A DNA stretch of 42,119 bases from CAYRAV01 sp964422365. GTDB taxonomy: Bacteria; Bacillota; Clostridia; Lachnospirales; Lachnospiraceae. Position numbers and translations under genes: made by a program. Shown in pieces: positions 7,180-15,394 of the stretch. The stretch lies in NCBI GenBank assembly GCA_964422365.1, contig CAYRAV010000026.1, positions 1-42,119 on the forward strand, written 5' to 3'. Every line of letters starts with the position of its first letter. Within the stretch, counting starts at the first letter, position 1. The notes under the pieces were generated by a model. It did no database searches. It was not told the DNA's origin and saw only the letters and a program-made list of their open reading frames with translations.

Positions 7180-7785
7180 TTAATCTTTATATTTTTTCAT
7201 GTATAATTCCTTCGCTGCCTTCTGAGCTTTTTCTATGAATGAGTACCCCTGAGTCTTACCTTTTCCAAGGTTGACCATATCGAGCACTTCCCCCTTCTTA
7301 TATCCATCAGCCAATAAAGATATAATCTTTCCGTAATTTGGATCCTGGTTGCTGAGATCCTCTAAGAGCATATTAAAGACCATATCCAAGAAAGCTCTGT
7401 CCTCATTATCAGTTGTACTGGTTGGGTCATATCCTTTCTTATCATCATCTTCTGCTGCTTCCAACATTTCGTCAATTGATAAGAACTGGTCCCACTCACC
7501 TTTTGTAAAGCGTTTAAGGTATCTGCTTACCTGCCCGTTGAAATACTTCATTGTACCATCAAACTCATCCTTCTTCACAGGGATAAAAGCTACTGGCACA
7601 CCTTCTGCACTATAAGGGAAATGCCAAGTCTCGACGTTATCCCATTTAAGTCCAAAGGTTCTAAGATACCCCTTGTAATCATCATCAACTACAACAGGTG
7701 CTAACACCTCATCTGCTCTGCACGCTGCGCCATTAAAAGACACACGATTACTGAAATCTCTGTAAAATTCATTTTTCTCTACCAT
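7180..7785 (-). CDS. HTH protein of the replication module (sigma-like C-terminus)
   Basis: A 201-residue acidic protein. ATG 7785 is chosen because TGGAGGA lies eight bases upstream and the start MVEKNEFYRDFSN recurs at the 13.3 kb copy. The last 45 residues (KIISLLADGYKKGEVLDMVN, GKGKTQGYSFIEKAQKAAKE) look like a helix-turn-helix similar to sigma region 4 or phage activators. The N-terminal part is unassigned. It is preceded by a conserved untranslated block with hairpins. A likely role is transcription control of the element; this is inference. Truncated homologues lie at 13178-13378 and 26151-26258. Confidence 0.55.
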   Translation of the reverse strand: MVEKNEFYRDFSNRVSFNGAACRADEVLAPVVVDDDYKGYLRTFGLKWDNVETWHFPYSAEGVPVAFIPVKKDEFDGTMKYFNGQVSRYLKRFTKGEWDQFLSIDEMLEAAEDDDKKGYDPTSTTDNEDRAFLDMVFNMLLEDLSNQDPNYGKIISLLADGYKKGEVLDMVNLGKGKTQGYSFIEKAQKAAKELYMKKYKD

Positions 7786-7833
7786 TTGGTTTTCCTCCAT
7801 TAATTTTCCTGAAGGAACCCACTGGTAGAGGGG

Positions 7834-8010
7834 AGCTAAAAAAGACCGCAACTGACCAAACCAGATGATTCCTTCATCTCGTTTACCTGGTCAGCTCGTC
7901 TCAAAAAGCCGACATCATATTTACTTGTTCACTTAAAATCAGTTGAGACGCACAGCTCGCGACTGCTGCACCTGCTTCTAAGTGGAGCCTTTTTATGTCT
8001 TACTCAGGAC
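7834..8010 (-). ncRNA. Candidate structured RNA, copy A
   Basis: Non-coding and strongly conserved with 13425-13600. On the minus strand it starts after a shared CCTGAGTAAGAC block. It contains a stem CGTCTCA / TGAGACG around a conserved loop of about 45 bases, then a hairpin GCTGACCA / TGGTCAGT, and ends in GGTCTTTTTTAGC. It lies between the zinc-ribbon gene and the HTH gene, so it may be a leader/attenuator or a free small RNA. Confidence 0.5.
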
Positions 8011-8054
8011 GTTTCCAAGGTATATAACGATTTTGCCTTCGAGTAACAAAAAAA

Positions 8055-8114
8055 GCCGGAGATATCACCTTGTCACAAACGCATAAACGTTTATAATTTG
8101 GCAATAACTCCGGC
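8055..8114 (-). terminator. Terminator of the zinc-ribbon gene, copy A
   Basis: GCCGGAG / CTCCGGC form the base of a long stem, with an inner AAACG / CGTTT hairpin, followed on the minus strand by TTTTTTTG. The copy at 13640-13696 has the same base stem but different inner arms. Confidence 0.75.
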
Positions 8115-8178
8115 GATTGGGTATCTCGTCTGATGGATCGTTGCTCGGTAGCATTTGCATTATTTAATTGACGTTTAC

Positions 8179-8352
8179 CTATGACACCTTGCTAGTAGTA
8201 ACCTTCCTATTTTTGAAAGTAACACAAACTACAGCTTTGCATATAGGACACTTGATGCATATAATTCCGCTGGTCGCGGGATCCGCGTCGAATAGTCGTT
8301 TATTCTTACAGCATGGACAAGACACGTGGATTAACTCATTTCCTTGAGCCAT
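8179..8352 (-). CDS. Small zinc-ribbon protein, copy A
   Basis: A 57-residue protein with two cysteine knuckles, SCPCCKNKRLFDAD and KCPICKAVVCVTFKN, giving a four-cysteine zinc ribbon of the kind found in Com-like and transcription-associated proteins. GGAGGTG precedes the ATG. The twin at 13764-13937 is about 80 percent alike and also intact. Keeping the same frame and cysteines in two diverged copies argues for a real, selected protein. It is likely to bind nucleic acid. Confidence 0.7.
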   Translation of the reverse strand: MAQGNELIHVSCPCCKNKRLFDADPATSGIICIKCPICKAVVCVTFKNRKVTTSKVS

Positions 8353-8726
8353 TTATCTTCACACCTCCTATGTCAGAGAAACTCTGTAATAGAAAGTGAC
8401 AAGCCAAAAGGGATAAAAGTGTGTCGCTCTCGTCGTGATTAAATTTGCTGATCTGTTTAGCAACTATTATTGGCAGCGATGTGTTAATTGTAAACATGAA
8501 CAAATGTTCTTGTCAATCAAATTATGACCCTCAATCGTTATTGCCATATAGGGTGTGGTACCCCTTAACAATAACTAGAATACTGGATTTTTTCAGATTT
8601 GAGAGGCAGCGTAAAGTTCCTATTTTCGAACAAAAATAAGGACTTCACAGTATAAAAAACTGCAAAATCCTTATTACTTGCTACAATATTCTAGGGAACT
8701 TAATGTTTCCCTTGCCTCAAAAATTT
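8353..8726. other. Intergenic region with inverted repeat 8635-8675
   Basis: The left part matches the region upstream of the second zinc-ribbon gene. No gene is seen. The only structure is AATAAGGA / TCCTTATT (8635-8675) with a small inner AGT/ACT pairing; it lacks a clear T-run and lies just beyond the end of the protease gene. Confidence 0.5.
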
Positions 8727-10679
8727 TTATTGATTTCTTTTATTTGGTATTGGCTCTAGACCATATCCTTTTAAAAATGTATTCCACTGGTCCAGACTTC
8801 CATCAGTGTATTCCTGAATTAAAGTTTTATATGCTCTACCTTTTTCTGTTCTGTTGCTCAGCTTAATATCTGCCAAATCGAGCATATCCTCACAGTATGT
8901 AGTTCCAAGATTCATACCAATAAATACCGCCATTATATTATCAATATCTGGTGTTACCTTTCCAGAGCGATATTTCTTAACGGTAGTCGTGCTTAATCCG
9001 GACGAAGCTGCAAGGTCGTCAACCGTAACATGTTTTCTTTTCATATGATAAACCAGCGCTTCACTGAAATTATCCGGAGTCTCTTTAAGAACTCTCTCCT
9101 CCTCAGCATACATTGTCTTGTAGTCTGCTGCCGCTTTTGCAATTTCCTCAACAGTTTGATTGTTCTCAAAGAATGGATTGTATGTATGTTCGACCCTGTT
9201 ATTAACTGAAATATCCTTGCTAAGATAACACTGACCATAGAAACCACCATCATCTTTTATACCAGAAATAGACTCCCAGTCAAATATCAAACAGCATTCA
9301 TCAACGTGCTCACGCGCATAATCAGTAAGCTCATAATCTGAACCGTTCCACCGCTTTTCATCGTCAGTAGCTTCTCTGACATATTTCTCATCAAAGATAC
9401 AAACAACATATCCAAGATATATAAATCGTTCTGAATCAAGTAATTCTTTCAAACGAGGATTAGCTGTACATACCTTTTCTAATCCAGCTTTATCAATAAC
9501 AAATGACTGCTTCTGTTCAAGAGTACCCTCTTTAAAAAAGAATGGTTCATGCTTGCGTCCATCAACATAAATAAATGTACCTGCTGCCACATCCCATCCA
9601 AGCTGAATCGCTCTCTGCTTTGCCACAAAATCGGAAACATCAAAAAGCATTGCTACTCTGTGAATCGTGTCCTCGACAACTTCAGCCCAATAGCAACCCA
9701 TCCTTGGAATTTCTCTTGCTGCAGCATAAGCTTCATTAACAGCTTGTACAAATAATGCTTGTGGCATTGCGATTCTTATTCCAATAGAGTTAGCTTGCCA
9801 TTCAACAAACCACATGGCCTTTTGAAGACTTGTCATACCCTCATCATATTTCTGAGGTTCAACATCACAAGACATTACACTTAAATTGTCATCCAGCAAT
9901 GAAATAATCTTGAAAAACTTCTGATGATAATACCAGTGCACAATTTCATGTGCAATAGTCATCATATAACAACCTGCTTTGCGCATGAAGTAATTGTCCT
10001 TGCTAATAAGCATTGTTCCAGGTTCTATATCTTCATCTTCGCTTCTATGCTCCGGAAAGTGTGGATGAAATTTATGATAAACTGTAGCTTTATCTTTTTT
10101 GAAATACATTCTTCCCATTGTATTTTCAGGAAGTTCGGCTTCATACGCACGAATACCTAACTGTTCCATAACATGCCCATACGGAAAGTTATACATGTTA
10201 TAAATGGCATCCTGGCAATAGAACTCAAAGAAGTCATCTGCAATATTTTCAAGCTCCGCAGCATAAACATATGGCACTCCAAACTCATCAAGTGCTGTAG
10301 TTTTATCCCATGTCCCTGGTGCATATTCTTTTATGGATGTCTGGTCCTTTTTAATTTCCATTCCATCTCGCAGGCAAGCCACTATGGTAACGGTGAACCA
10401 ACGAGTCTTTCTGTCTGCTTCATATGATTTTGTTCCAAGTCCCATCATAACAATATCAGCAGTCAGGTTAACTTCAATTTTCACAAATGGATCTGGCATA
10501 TCGGTGCATCGTATCGATTTAACATTCAATTTTTCAACCTTCTGGTCACAGATTGAAAGAACATTTAGAGTATGAAATCCCTGACCATCGTGATATTCAT
10601 TTACAAAATCTGATACTATCTTTAACAAATAATCCGAATATTTATCTTGTATATAACTTTTAAAGTCTGCATACACCAT
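8727..10679 (-). CDS. ImmA/IrrE-type metalloprotease with C-terminal HTH
   Basis: A 650-residue protein. The middle holds the zinc site HEIVHWYYHQ (HExxH) and, about 60 residues on, FVEWQANSIGIRIAMP, which supplies the third ligand in the ExxAN pattern of ImmA/IrrE (COG2856) peptidases. The C-terminal part has an XRE-type HTH (VDDLAASSGLSTTTVKKYRS..TPDIDNIMAVF). ImmA proteins cut phage or ICE repressors; fusion to an HTH suggests self-contained control. The N-terminal 200 residues are unassigned. ATG 10679 lies nine bases after GGAGG; ATG 10685 is too close. Its stop-start neighbour is the hsdS remnant. Confidence 0.8.
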   Translation of the reverse strand: MVYADFKSYIQDKYSDYLLKIVSDFVNEYHDGQGFHTLNVLSICDQKVEKLNVKSIRCTDMPDPFVKIEVNLTADIVMMGLGTKSYEADRKTRWFTVTIVACLRDGMEIKKDQTSIKEYAPGTWDKTTALDEFGVPYVYAAELENIADDFFEFYCQDAIYNMYNFPYGHVMEQLGIRAYEAELPENTMGRMYFKKDKATVYHKFHPHFPEHRSEDEDIEPGTMLISKDNYFMRKAGCYMMTIAHEIVHWYYHQKFFKIISLLDDNLSVMSCDVEPQKYDEGMTSLQKAMWFVEWQANSIGIRIAMPQALFVQAVNEAYAAAREIPRMGCYWAEVVEDTIHRVAMLFDVSDFVAKQRAIQLGWDVAAGTFIYVDGRKHEPFFFKEGTLEQKQSFVIDKAGLEKVCTANPRLKELLDSERFIYLGYVVCIFDEKYVREATDDEKRWNGSDYELTDYAREHVDECCLIFDWESISGIKDDGGFYGQCYLSKDISVNNRVEHTYNPFFENNQTVEEIAKAAADYKTMYAEEERVLKETPDNFSEALVYHMKRKHVTVDDLAASSGLSTTTVKKYRSGKVTPDIDNIMAVFIGMNLGTTYCEDMLDLADIKLSNRTEKGRAYKTLIQEYTDGSLDQWNTFLKGYGLEPIPNKRNQ

Positions 10680-10698
10680 AGGCATACTCCTCCTGCAT

Positions 10699-11254
10699 TT
10701 ATTTTGATTTATCGCTCTGATGCACAAACTGCTCAAATTGATTCTGTAACTCAATTGGAGGCAGTGAAATAGGATAATCATTTAAATACCCTATAGGCAC
10801 TCTTAACTGTCCACCTGTACCTATCATCACCTTTCTAGCGCCCACTCTGAATGGATTCAATCATTGTCAGAACATAAAGCCAGTATGGATTCGATTTGCC
10901 TTCAATTGGTCTCAACACGTGAAATTCTGTAGAACCAGATCCGATTCCACCTTCTAATCCTCGTGCTACAGCGCCTTTACCATTTTCCATGCAAGGTGTT
11001 ATTTTCGCAAAGAGTACATTATCCTCCGCAAAGTAAGTAAATCGTTTGCGAACCTCTTTATATGGTCTAATATCCGAACAGTCTATTTTTCCATCTTCAG
11101 ATACCGCCGGCATAGGCACAAACGATATCATAAGCTCATCACTTATATCTCTAGGACGTTTTGGATTAAGTTCACAACACTGTCCAAGTGTCGTTACACC
11201 CCATCCTTTATCATCCTTACCAAGCTCTCCAAACATCTCGATAAATTGCGATAC
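10699..11254 (-). pseudogene. hsdS: Type I restriction specificity subunit, C-terminal half, frameshifted
   Basis: The remnant starts within the second half of HsdS (SQFIEMFGELGKDDKGWGVT) and carries one target-recognition domain (LNPKRPRDISDELMISFVPM, LFAKITPCMENGKGAVA, GSGSTEFHVLRP). An extra base near 10855 shifts the frame; the next frame continues ARKVMIGTGGQLRVPIGYL and PPIELQNQFEQFVHQSDKSK to the stop. The first recognition domain is missing. HsdS normally picks the DNA target for HsdR/HsdM, neither of which is here. The neighbouring recombinase suggests a former invertible specificity locus. Confidence 0.85.
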
Positions 11255-11256
11255 AT

Positions 11257-12007
11257 TTACCCAATGTACCTTCTATGCAATTCTTTTACATTATTCTGAT
11301 TAACCATTGCATACTGCAAAGTTGTATCTATAGATTGATGTCTCAGAAGCTGCTGTACCTGCTCTATAGGCATTCCTTTATCAATTGCGGTTGTTGCCAG
11401 TGTCCTACGAAACTTGTGTGGATGTACTTTTGTTATATTTAACCTGGTTCCCAGTTCTCTTAATCTAATTTCAACACCGCTTATCTGAAGCCTATTATAT
11501 GGCTTTTGCAAAGAAACAAATAAAGCTTCATTGATCATCTATCAATTCCAAAGCTTCATCCGAGTATGTCTCTTTTACTGTCTTGCAGGTTTTCACTTTA
11601 TGAATCCTTCTTACTGGACTTTTTACAATGTAATCTTCGTCTTCCAGCCAAGAGAAAAAACTAGACAAAATACGACGGATATTATCAATAGTAACTTTAC
11701 TAATCCCAATTGACTCCTCATAATTATCAAGATATATCCTGAGGTCGTCTGTTGTAATTTTCGCGATTGCTTTACCGATACTTGATACCGTATTTCTTAA
11801 TGTGGAATCATAGTACTTGACTGTCTTACCAGAACAGCCCTCAACATGATACGAGCCTTGAAATTCTAAAATATCACATACCTTTAATTGCATTAAATTT
11901 ATGAAAAAAGGGCTGTCTTTATCTAAAATACAATCAAATATCTCTTTCTTATCAAGTTCATCATTTAAACCAAAGTACTCTGAAACAAACGTCCTAATCC
12001 CTCCCAC
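11257..12007 (-). pseudogene. Tyrosine recombinase (DNA invertase type), internal deletion
   Basis: The N-terminal core-binding part (TVKYYDSTLRNTVSSIGKAI, IRRILSSFFSWLEDEDYI) ends at ALELIDDQ and a stop. A second frame restarts at INEALFVSLQKPYNRLQISG and holds the catalytic HxxR and late His/Tyr boxes (HPHKFRRTLATTA, LLRHQSIDTTLQYAM). About 80 residues with the first catalytic arginine are gone. The joint falls at a GATGATCAATGAAGC sequence where IDD and DNEALF would normally lie. Its relatives invert hsdS segments, matching its place next to hsdS. Confidence 0.85.
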
Positions 12008-12013
12008 GTATGG

Positions 12014-12907
12014 TTATTCTTCCAGCATTATCAAGTAACTGTCCAGCCTTGCATTGACATAACCCGCAAACAACGTTTCCATTGCACCAAGATTATGCTT
12101 TACATGGTATTCATCAAACGCATTATAGTAAGAAACTCTGTCTGCAAACTTAATATCAATTGGCGGATACCCAGCTTTCATCAATTCTAAATTCACAAGC
12201 AGTCGTCCGGTTCTGCCATTTCCGTCAATAAAAGGGTGGATTCCCTCAAATTCAATGTGAAACCGTGCGAGTCGTGGAATAATATGTTCAATACTATTTC
12301 TATAAGCCTGCAGCAGCTGTTCCATCTTAGGCTGGATCAAATATGGCTGAACCGGTTCATGTTTCGCACCCATAATTCTAACAGGGACTCTTCTATAAAC
12401 ACCCCGATCTTCCCGTTTGTCTGCCAATACCAGATAATGGATCTGTTTGATGATATTCTCTGATAGCGGTTCCTTTTCTTTTACCAAATCCCGCACAAAA
12501 TCAAATGCTTCTTTATGGCCGACTGCCTCCATATGGTCTTTTAACGGTTTTCTGTCAATCGTTAAGCCGCGTAAAACCATATCCGTCTCACGCAAGGTTA
12601 GAGTATTTCCCTCAATTGCATTAGAATTATAGGTGTATTCAATTACAAACTCTTCTGTCAGACGTTCCAATTCCCCCTTGGTCAATGGCCGTCTGGAATC
12701 CAATTCTATTTTCTTCCTGTCTATGGCTGTCAATAAACTTTCTGCCCGCTTAAACCGTCCATCCTCTGGTTTTTTCGCATCTGCAGGAATCATCCAACTG
12801 CGTCCTTTACGGGTAACGCCCGCAATCTTTCCTTCTGAGCAAAGTATGCGTACCCGTCTGTCAGAAATCCCCCACTTTTCTGCAGCCTGCTTTACCGTTA
12901 TATACAT
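12014..12907 (-). CDS. Fic-domain AMP transferase with N-terminal HTH
   Basis: A 297-residue protein. Residues 1-45 resemble a MerR/excisionase-type winged helix (YITVKQAAEKWGISDRRVRI). The Fic motif HPFIDGNGRTGR lies at about 224-235, complete with catalytic His and the phosphate-binding loop. The inhibitory motif S-N-A-I-E-G-N at about 95-101 fits class II Fic proteins, in which Glu blocks ATP. Fic enzymes usually transfer AMP to target proteins. I chose ATG 12907, with GAGGTG upstream, over ATG 12931. It is intact and lies six bases from the broken recombinase. Confidence 0.88.
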   Translation of the reverse strand: MYITVKQAAEKWGISDRRVRILCSEGKIAGVTRKGRSWMIPADAKKPEDGRFKRAESLLTAIDRKKIELDSRRPLTKGELERLTEEFVIEYTYNSNAIEGNTLTLRETDMVLRGLTIDRKPLKDHMEAVGHKEAFDFVRDLVKEKEPLSENIIKQIHYLVLADKREDRGVYRRVPVRIMGAKHEPVQPYLIQPKMEQLLQAYRNSIEHIIPRLARFHIEFEGIHPFIDGNGRTGRLLVNLELMKAGYPPIDIKFADRVSYYNAFDEYHVKHNLGAMETLFAGYVNARLDSYLIMLEE

Positions 12908-12995
12908 AAAGATTACACCTCGCTTCCGCAAATAGTATACTCCATTTTCGGAATGATATCAATTTAAACGGAACAATATTTTATCGCTTTCAGAA

Positions 12996-13221
12996 TTTAA
13001 TAGACGTGGAAGGCTCTATTGTAACAGCAGATGCCATGAGCTGCCAGAAAAAGATAGTGGAAAAAATAACAGACGTAAAGGCAGATTATACGATAAGGTT
13101 AAAGCAAAACCAGCCAGCCCTGTATAAAGATTGTGAAGAATATTTTCAGACATTTTCATCAGAACTTCCCTCTGTGACTATCCAGGAAAAAGGACATGGA
13201 CGGATAAGCAAAAAAGATTGA
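12996..13221 (+). pseudogene. ISAs1-type transposase fragment
   Basis: The frame LIDVEGSIVTADAMSCQKKIV, then DYTIRLKQNQPALYKD and GHGRISKK matches the central part of DDE transposases of the ISAs1 group, including the second catalytic Asp region (VTADAM). Both ends are missing and the frame runs into unrelated sequence at 13215. Confidence 0.75.
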
Positions 13222-13378
13222 TGTTTAAAGCAGCCCTCGAACCAGAGTTATTTCTAAAAATTTTGTTCTCTGCTGAAAAGTAAATGCTGTTGCCTTGGCG
13301 ATTAAGGTATCTGATTACCTGGCCATTGAAAGACACATGGTTACTGAAATCTTTGTAAAATTCGTTCTTCTCTACCAT
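13178..13378 (-). pseudogene. HTH protein of the module, truncated copy C
   Basis: The start MVEKNEFYKDFSNHVSFNG equals the start of the gene at 7180-7785, but the next residues are QVIRYLNR, which in the full gene follow a second FNG some 80 codons later. This is an in-frame jump from one FNG to the other. After another ten codons homology ends and the frame runs into the ISAs1 fragment. No function expected. Confidence 0.65.
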
Positions 13379-13424
13379 TCGGTTTCCCCCATTGATTTTC
13401 CAGAAAAAACCCACTGGTAGAGGG

Positions 13425-13600
13425 AGCTAAAAAAGGCCACAACTGACCACCAAGATAAATTCCTTCATCTGGTTTACTGGGGCAGCCGTCTCAAAGAGCC
13501 AACGTCCTATTAACTTGTTCACCTAAAATCAGTTGAGACACACAGCTTGTGGCTGCTGCGATGCTTCTAAGCGGAGCCTTTTAACGTCTTACTCAGGACA
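13425..13600 (-). ncRNA. Candidate structured RNA, copy C
   Basis: Counterpart of 7834-8010. The GTCTCAA / TTGAGAC stem and its loop (TGATTTTAGGTGAACAAGTT) are kept, as is the final run GGCCTTTTTTAGC. The hairpin before the T-run is altered (CCAGATGAAGG..), so this copy may be decaying at that end. Confidence 0.45.
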
Positions 13601-13639
13601 CATTGATATATAAGTTTTTTTCTCCGAGCAGCAAAAAAA

Positions 13640-13696
13640 GCCGGAGTTATTACTTTGCTCAATCATAAACGATTGAGTGTTAGCAATAACTCCAGC
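13640..13696 (-). terminator. Terminator of the zinc-ribbon gene, copy C
   Basis: The base GCCGGAG / CTCCAGC extends through TTATT / AATAA, with an inner CTCAATC / GATTGAG hairpin, followed on the minus strand by TTTTTTTG. The inner arms differ from copy A but still pair. Confidence 0.75.
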
Positions 13697-13763
13697 GATT
13701 TGGTATCTTGTCTCTACGGATCCGTTGCTTGGTAGTATTTGCACTATAAAATTGATGGATGCC

Positions 13764-13937
13764 TTACGCACTCTTAGTTGATGTCAGTTTCCTATTCTTG
13801 AAGGTAACACAGACAACTGCCTTGCATATCGGGCACTTTATACTAATGATCCCGCTTGTCGCTAGATCAGCATCGAATAATCGCTTATTCTTACAACAAG
13901 GACAAGACACATGAACTAACTCGCTTGACTGATCCAT
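13764..13937 (-). CDS. Small zinc-ribbon protein, copy C
   Basis: A 57-residue twin of the protein at 8179-8352 (MDQSSELVHVSCPCCKNKR..KCPICKAVVCVTFKNRK). All knuckle cysteines are kept, and changes are mostly conservative. GGAGGTG lies upstream of ATG 13937. It ends 241 bases before the ABC permease gene's 3' end, on the same strand. Confidence 0.7.
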   Translation of the reverse strand: MDQSSELVHVSCPCCKNKRLFDADLATSGIISIKCPICKAVVCVTFKNRKLTSTKSA

Positions 13938-14177
13938 ATCTATCTTTACACCTCCTACATCAAAGAACTTTTTGATAATACAAAGTGATAAGCCAAAAGG
14001 AATAAAAAGCATGTCGTCTTCGTCATGTGTTATGCTGCTGATCTGTTTAGCAATTATTGGCAGCGAATGAGTAAATTATGTACCCGAACATACATTCTTA
14101 CCAATCTCATTTTATGCTTGGCTGCCGAGCTCCGAGTCCGGTAATTACCTTACTATCTACCCTTTGACCATGTTCTA

Positions 14178-15389
14178 TCAAGCCCTCAACCGTCTTGACC
14201 AGCTTTTTACCGCAATCGGTATACACAAAATACCAATCAGGACTGGAATAATAATCAGTAGATATGGCGACCACACATATTTTCCAAAAATGCAAAACGT
14301 ATTTGTACGAAAAATATCTGTTGGACTTCCCACTAAAGGAATTAAATCCAACACTTTCTGCAGTCCATATGGCAGATACTCCACAATCGTCATTGGTCCA
14401 TATACAACCGCCAGACTAAGCAGCAGTGCTAACACATTACTCCTCGTTTTAGCTGACAGGAACATGATAACTCCTGCAAACCCGATTGCTCCTAAAAATA
14501 TAAACGCATATTGGTAGATTTCTGCCTGCAGCATATTCATAGGTGCAATGGCGATCAGTTTTATTGTCTGAATCGGCATATCCCATCCGGCAGTTCCAAG
14601 ATAGAAAATCTGTGCCACAACATTTCCGATCATAACCATTGCAAAGAGTTCCACTGTAAATGACAACCCTGTCAATATTTTTGCGAGGGCAATCTTTTTC
14701 CATCCATTTTTTGTTGTCAAGACCAATGAACTTGTATTATTATGCCACTCTCCTGCAAATAATGATGATAAAATAATTGCAAGAAACAGTGCCATTACAA
14801 CACCAATACCTTCAACTCCGCTGCCAAGTAATAGCGACCATCCTTCTACCCATTCATACCTAAATGGCACTTTTACCTCCGAATCCATCTGTAAAAGATA
14901 CTCCTTTTCAGTCCCGACCTGACCACTGTTTTCCAAAAATTCCTCAATAACCTTTTGCCTTCTTTCATAAAAGTCTGTCAGCTTATCCGGGTCAACATAG
15001 CTTATCATTATTTTGTAATCATCCGTGTCTTGAAGTTCAGGATACAGAGTCTGCACCCAATTGTTGATGATTATCCAATCCGTTTTTTCCAGCTCCTTTT
15101 CCATGCCGGCCTGTTGCATTTTCTGATAATCTCTTACTAATTGCTGTAAGCTCTCATCCGTCAGCTCCCCGCCAAACTCCAGCGAATATTCCTGACTGTC
15201 TCTGATCACTTTATACCCATCAAAGTTATTTCCAAAAGCACTTGTATAATCACCAGAGCTTCCAAGGCAAAACCATTGAAATGAAAGTATGCTCCCAAAG
15301 ATCACAATATATAAAAAACACAGAAAAACGCATATGCGGGTATTCCTTCTGCGCCATAATTTTTTATGCTCCAATAAAAATAATTCCAT
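14178..15389 (-). CDS. ABC-2-type exporter permease
   Basis: A 403-residue membrane protein. One membrane span lies near the N-terminus (residues about 18-40), then a large outside domain of about 160 residues rich in acidic and aromatic residues, then a set of five or six spans from about 195 on (GIGVVMALFLAIILSSLFAG, FAMVMIGNVVAQIF, FAGVIMFLSA, NVLALLLSLAVVYG, LLIIIPVLIGILCI). EWHNNTSSLVLTTKNGWKKI is the usual cytoplasmic loop of ABC-2 permeases. It ends an operon with the ATPase gene six bases upstream. The exported substrate is unknown; bacteriocin or antibiotic peptides are common for such pairs. Confidence 0.8.
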   Translation of the reverse strand: MELFLLEHKKLWRRRNTRICVFLCFLYIVIFGSILSFQWFCLGSSGDYTSAFGNNFDGYKVIRDSQEYSLEFGGELTDESLQQLVRDYQKMQQAGMEKELEKTDWIIINNWVQTLYPELQDTDDYKIMISYVDPDKLTDFYERRQKVIEEFLENSGQVGTEKEYLLQMDSEVKVPFRYEWVEGWSLLLGSGVEGIGVVMALFLAIILSSLFAGEWHNNTSSLVLTTKNGWKKIALAKILTGLSFTVELFAMVMIGNVVAQIFYLGTAGWDMPIQTIKLIAIAPMNMLQAEIYQYAFIFLGAIGFAGVIMFLSAKTRSNVLALLLSLAVVYGPMTIVEYLPYGLQKVLDLIPLVGSPTDIFRTNTFCIFGKYVWSPYLLIIIPVLIGILCIPIAVKSWSRRLRA

Positions 15390-15394
15390 ACTTA

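Larger units (their letters stand above)
7745..8520. repeat. Repeated module block, copy A
   Basis: The start of the HTH gene, the RNA candidate, the terminator, the zinc-ribbon gene and its upstream region (AGTGACAAGCCAAAAGG, GCTGATCTGTTTAGCAA) are all found again at about 13350-14090 in the same order and orientation, diverged by many point changes. Confidence 0.8.
13350..14090. repeat. Repeated module block, copy C
   Basis: Diverged second copy of 7745-8520: HTH gene start, RNA candidate, terminator, zinc-ribbon gene and upstream segment. It is bounded on the left by the ISAs1 fragment and on the right by the ABC permease gene. Confidence 0.8.
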
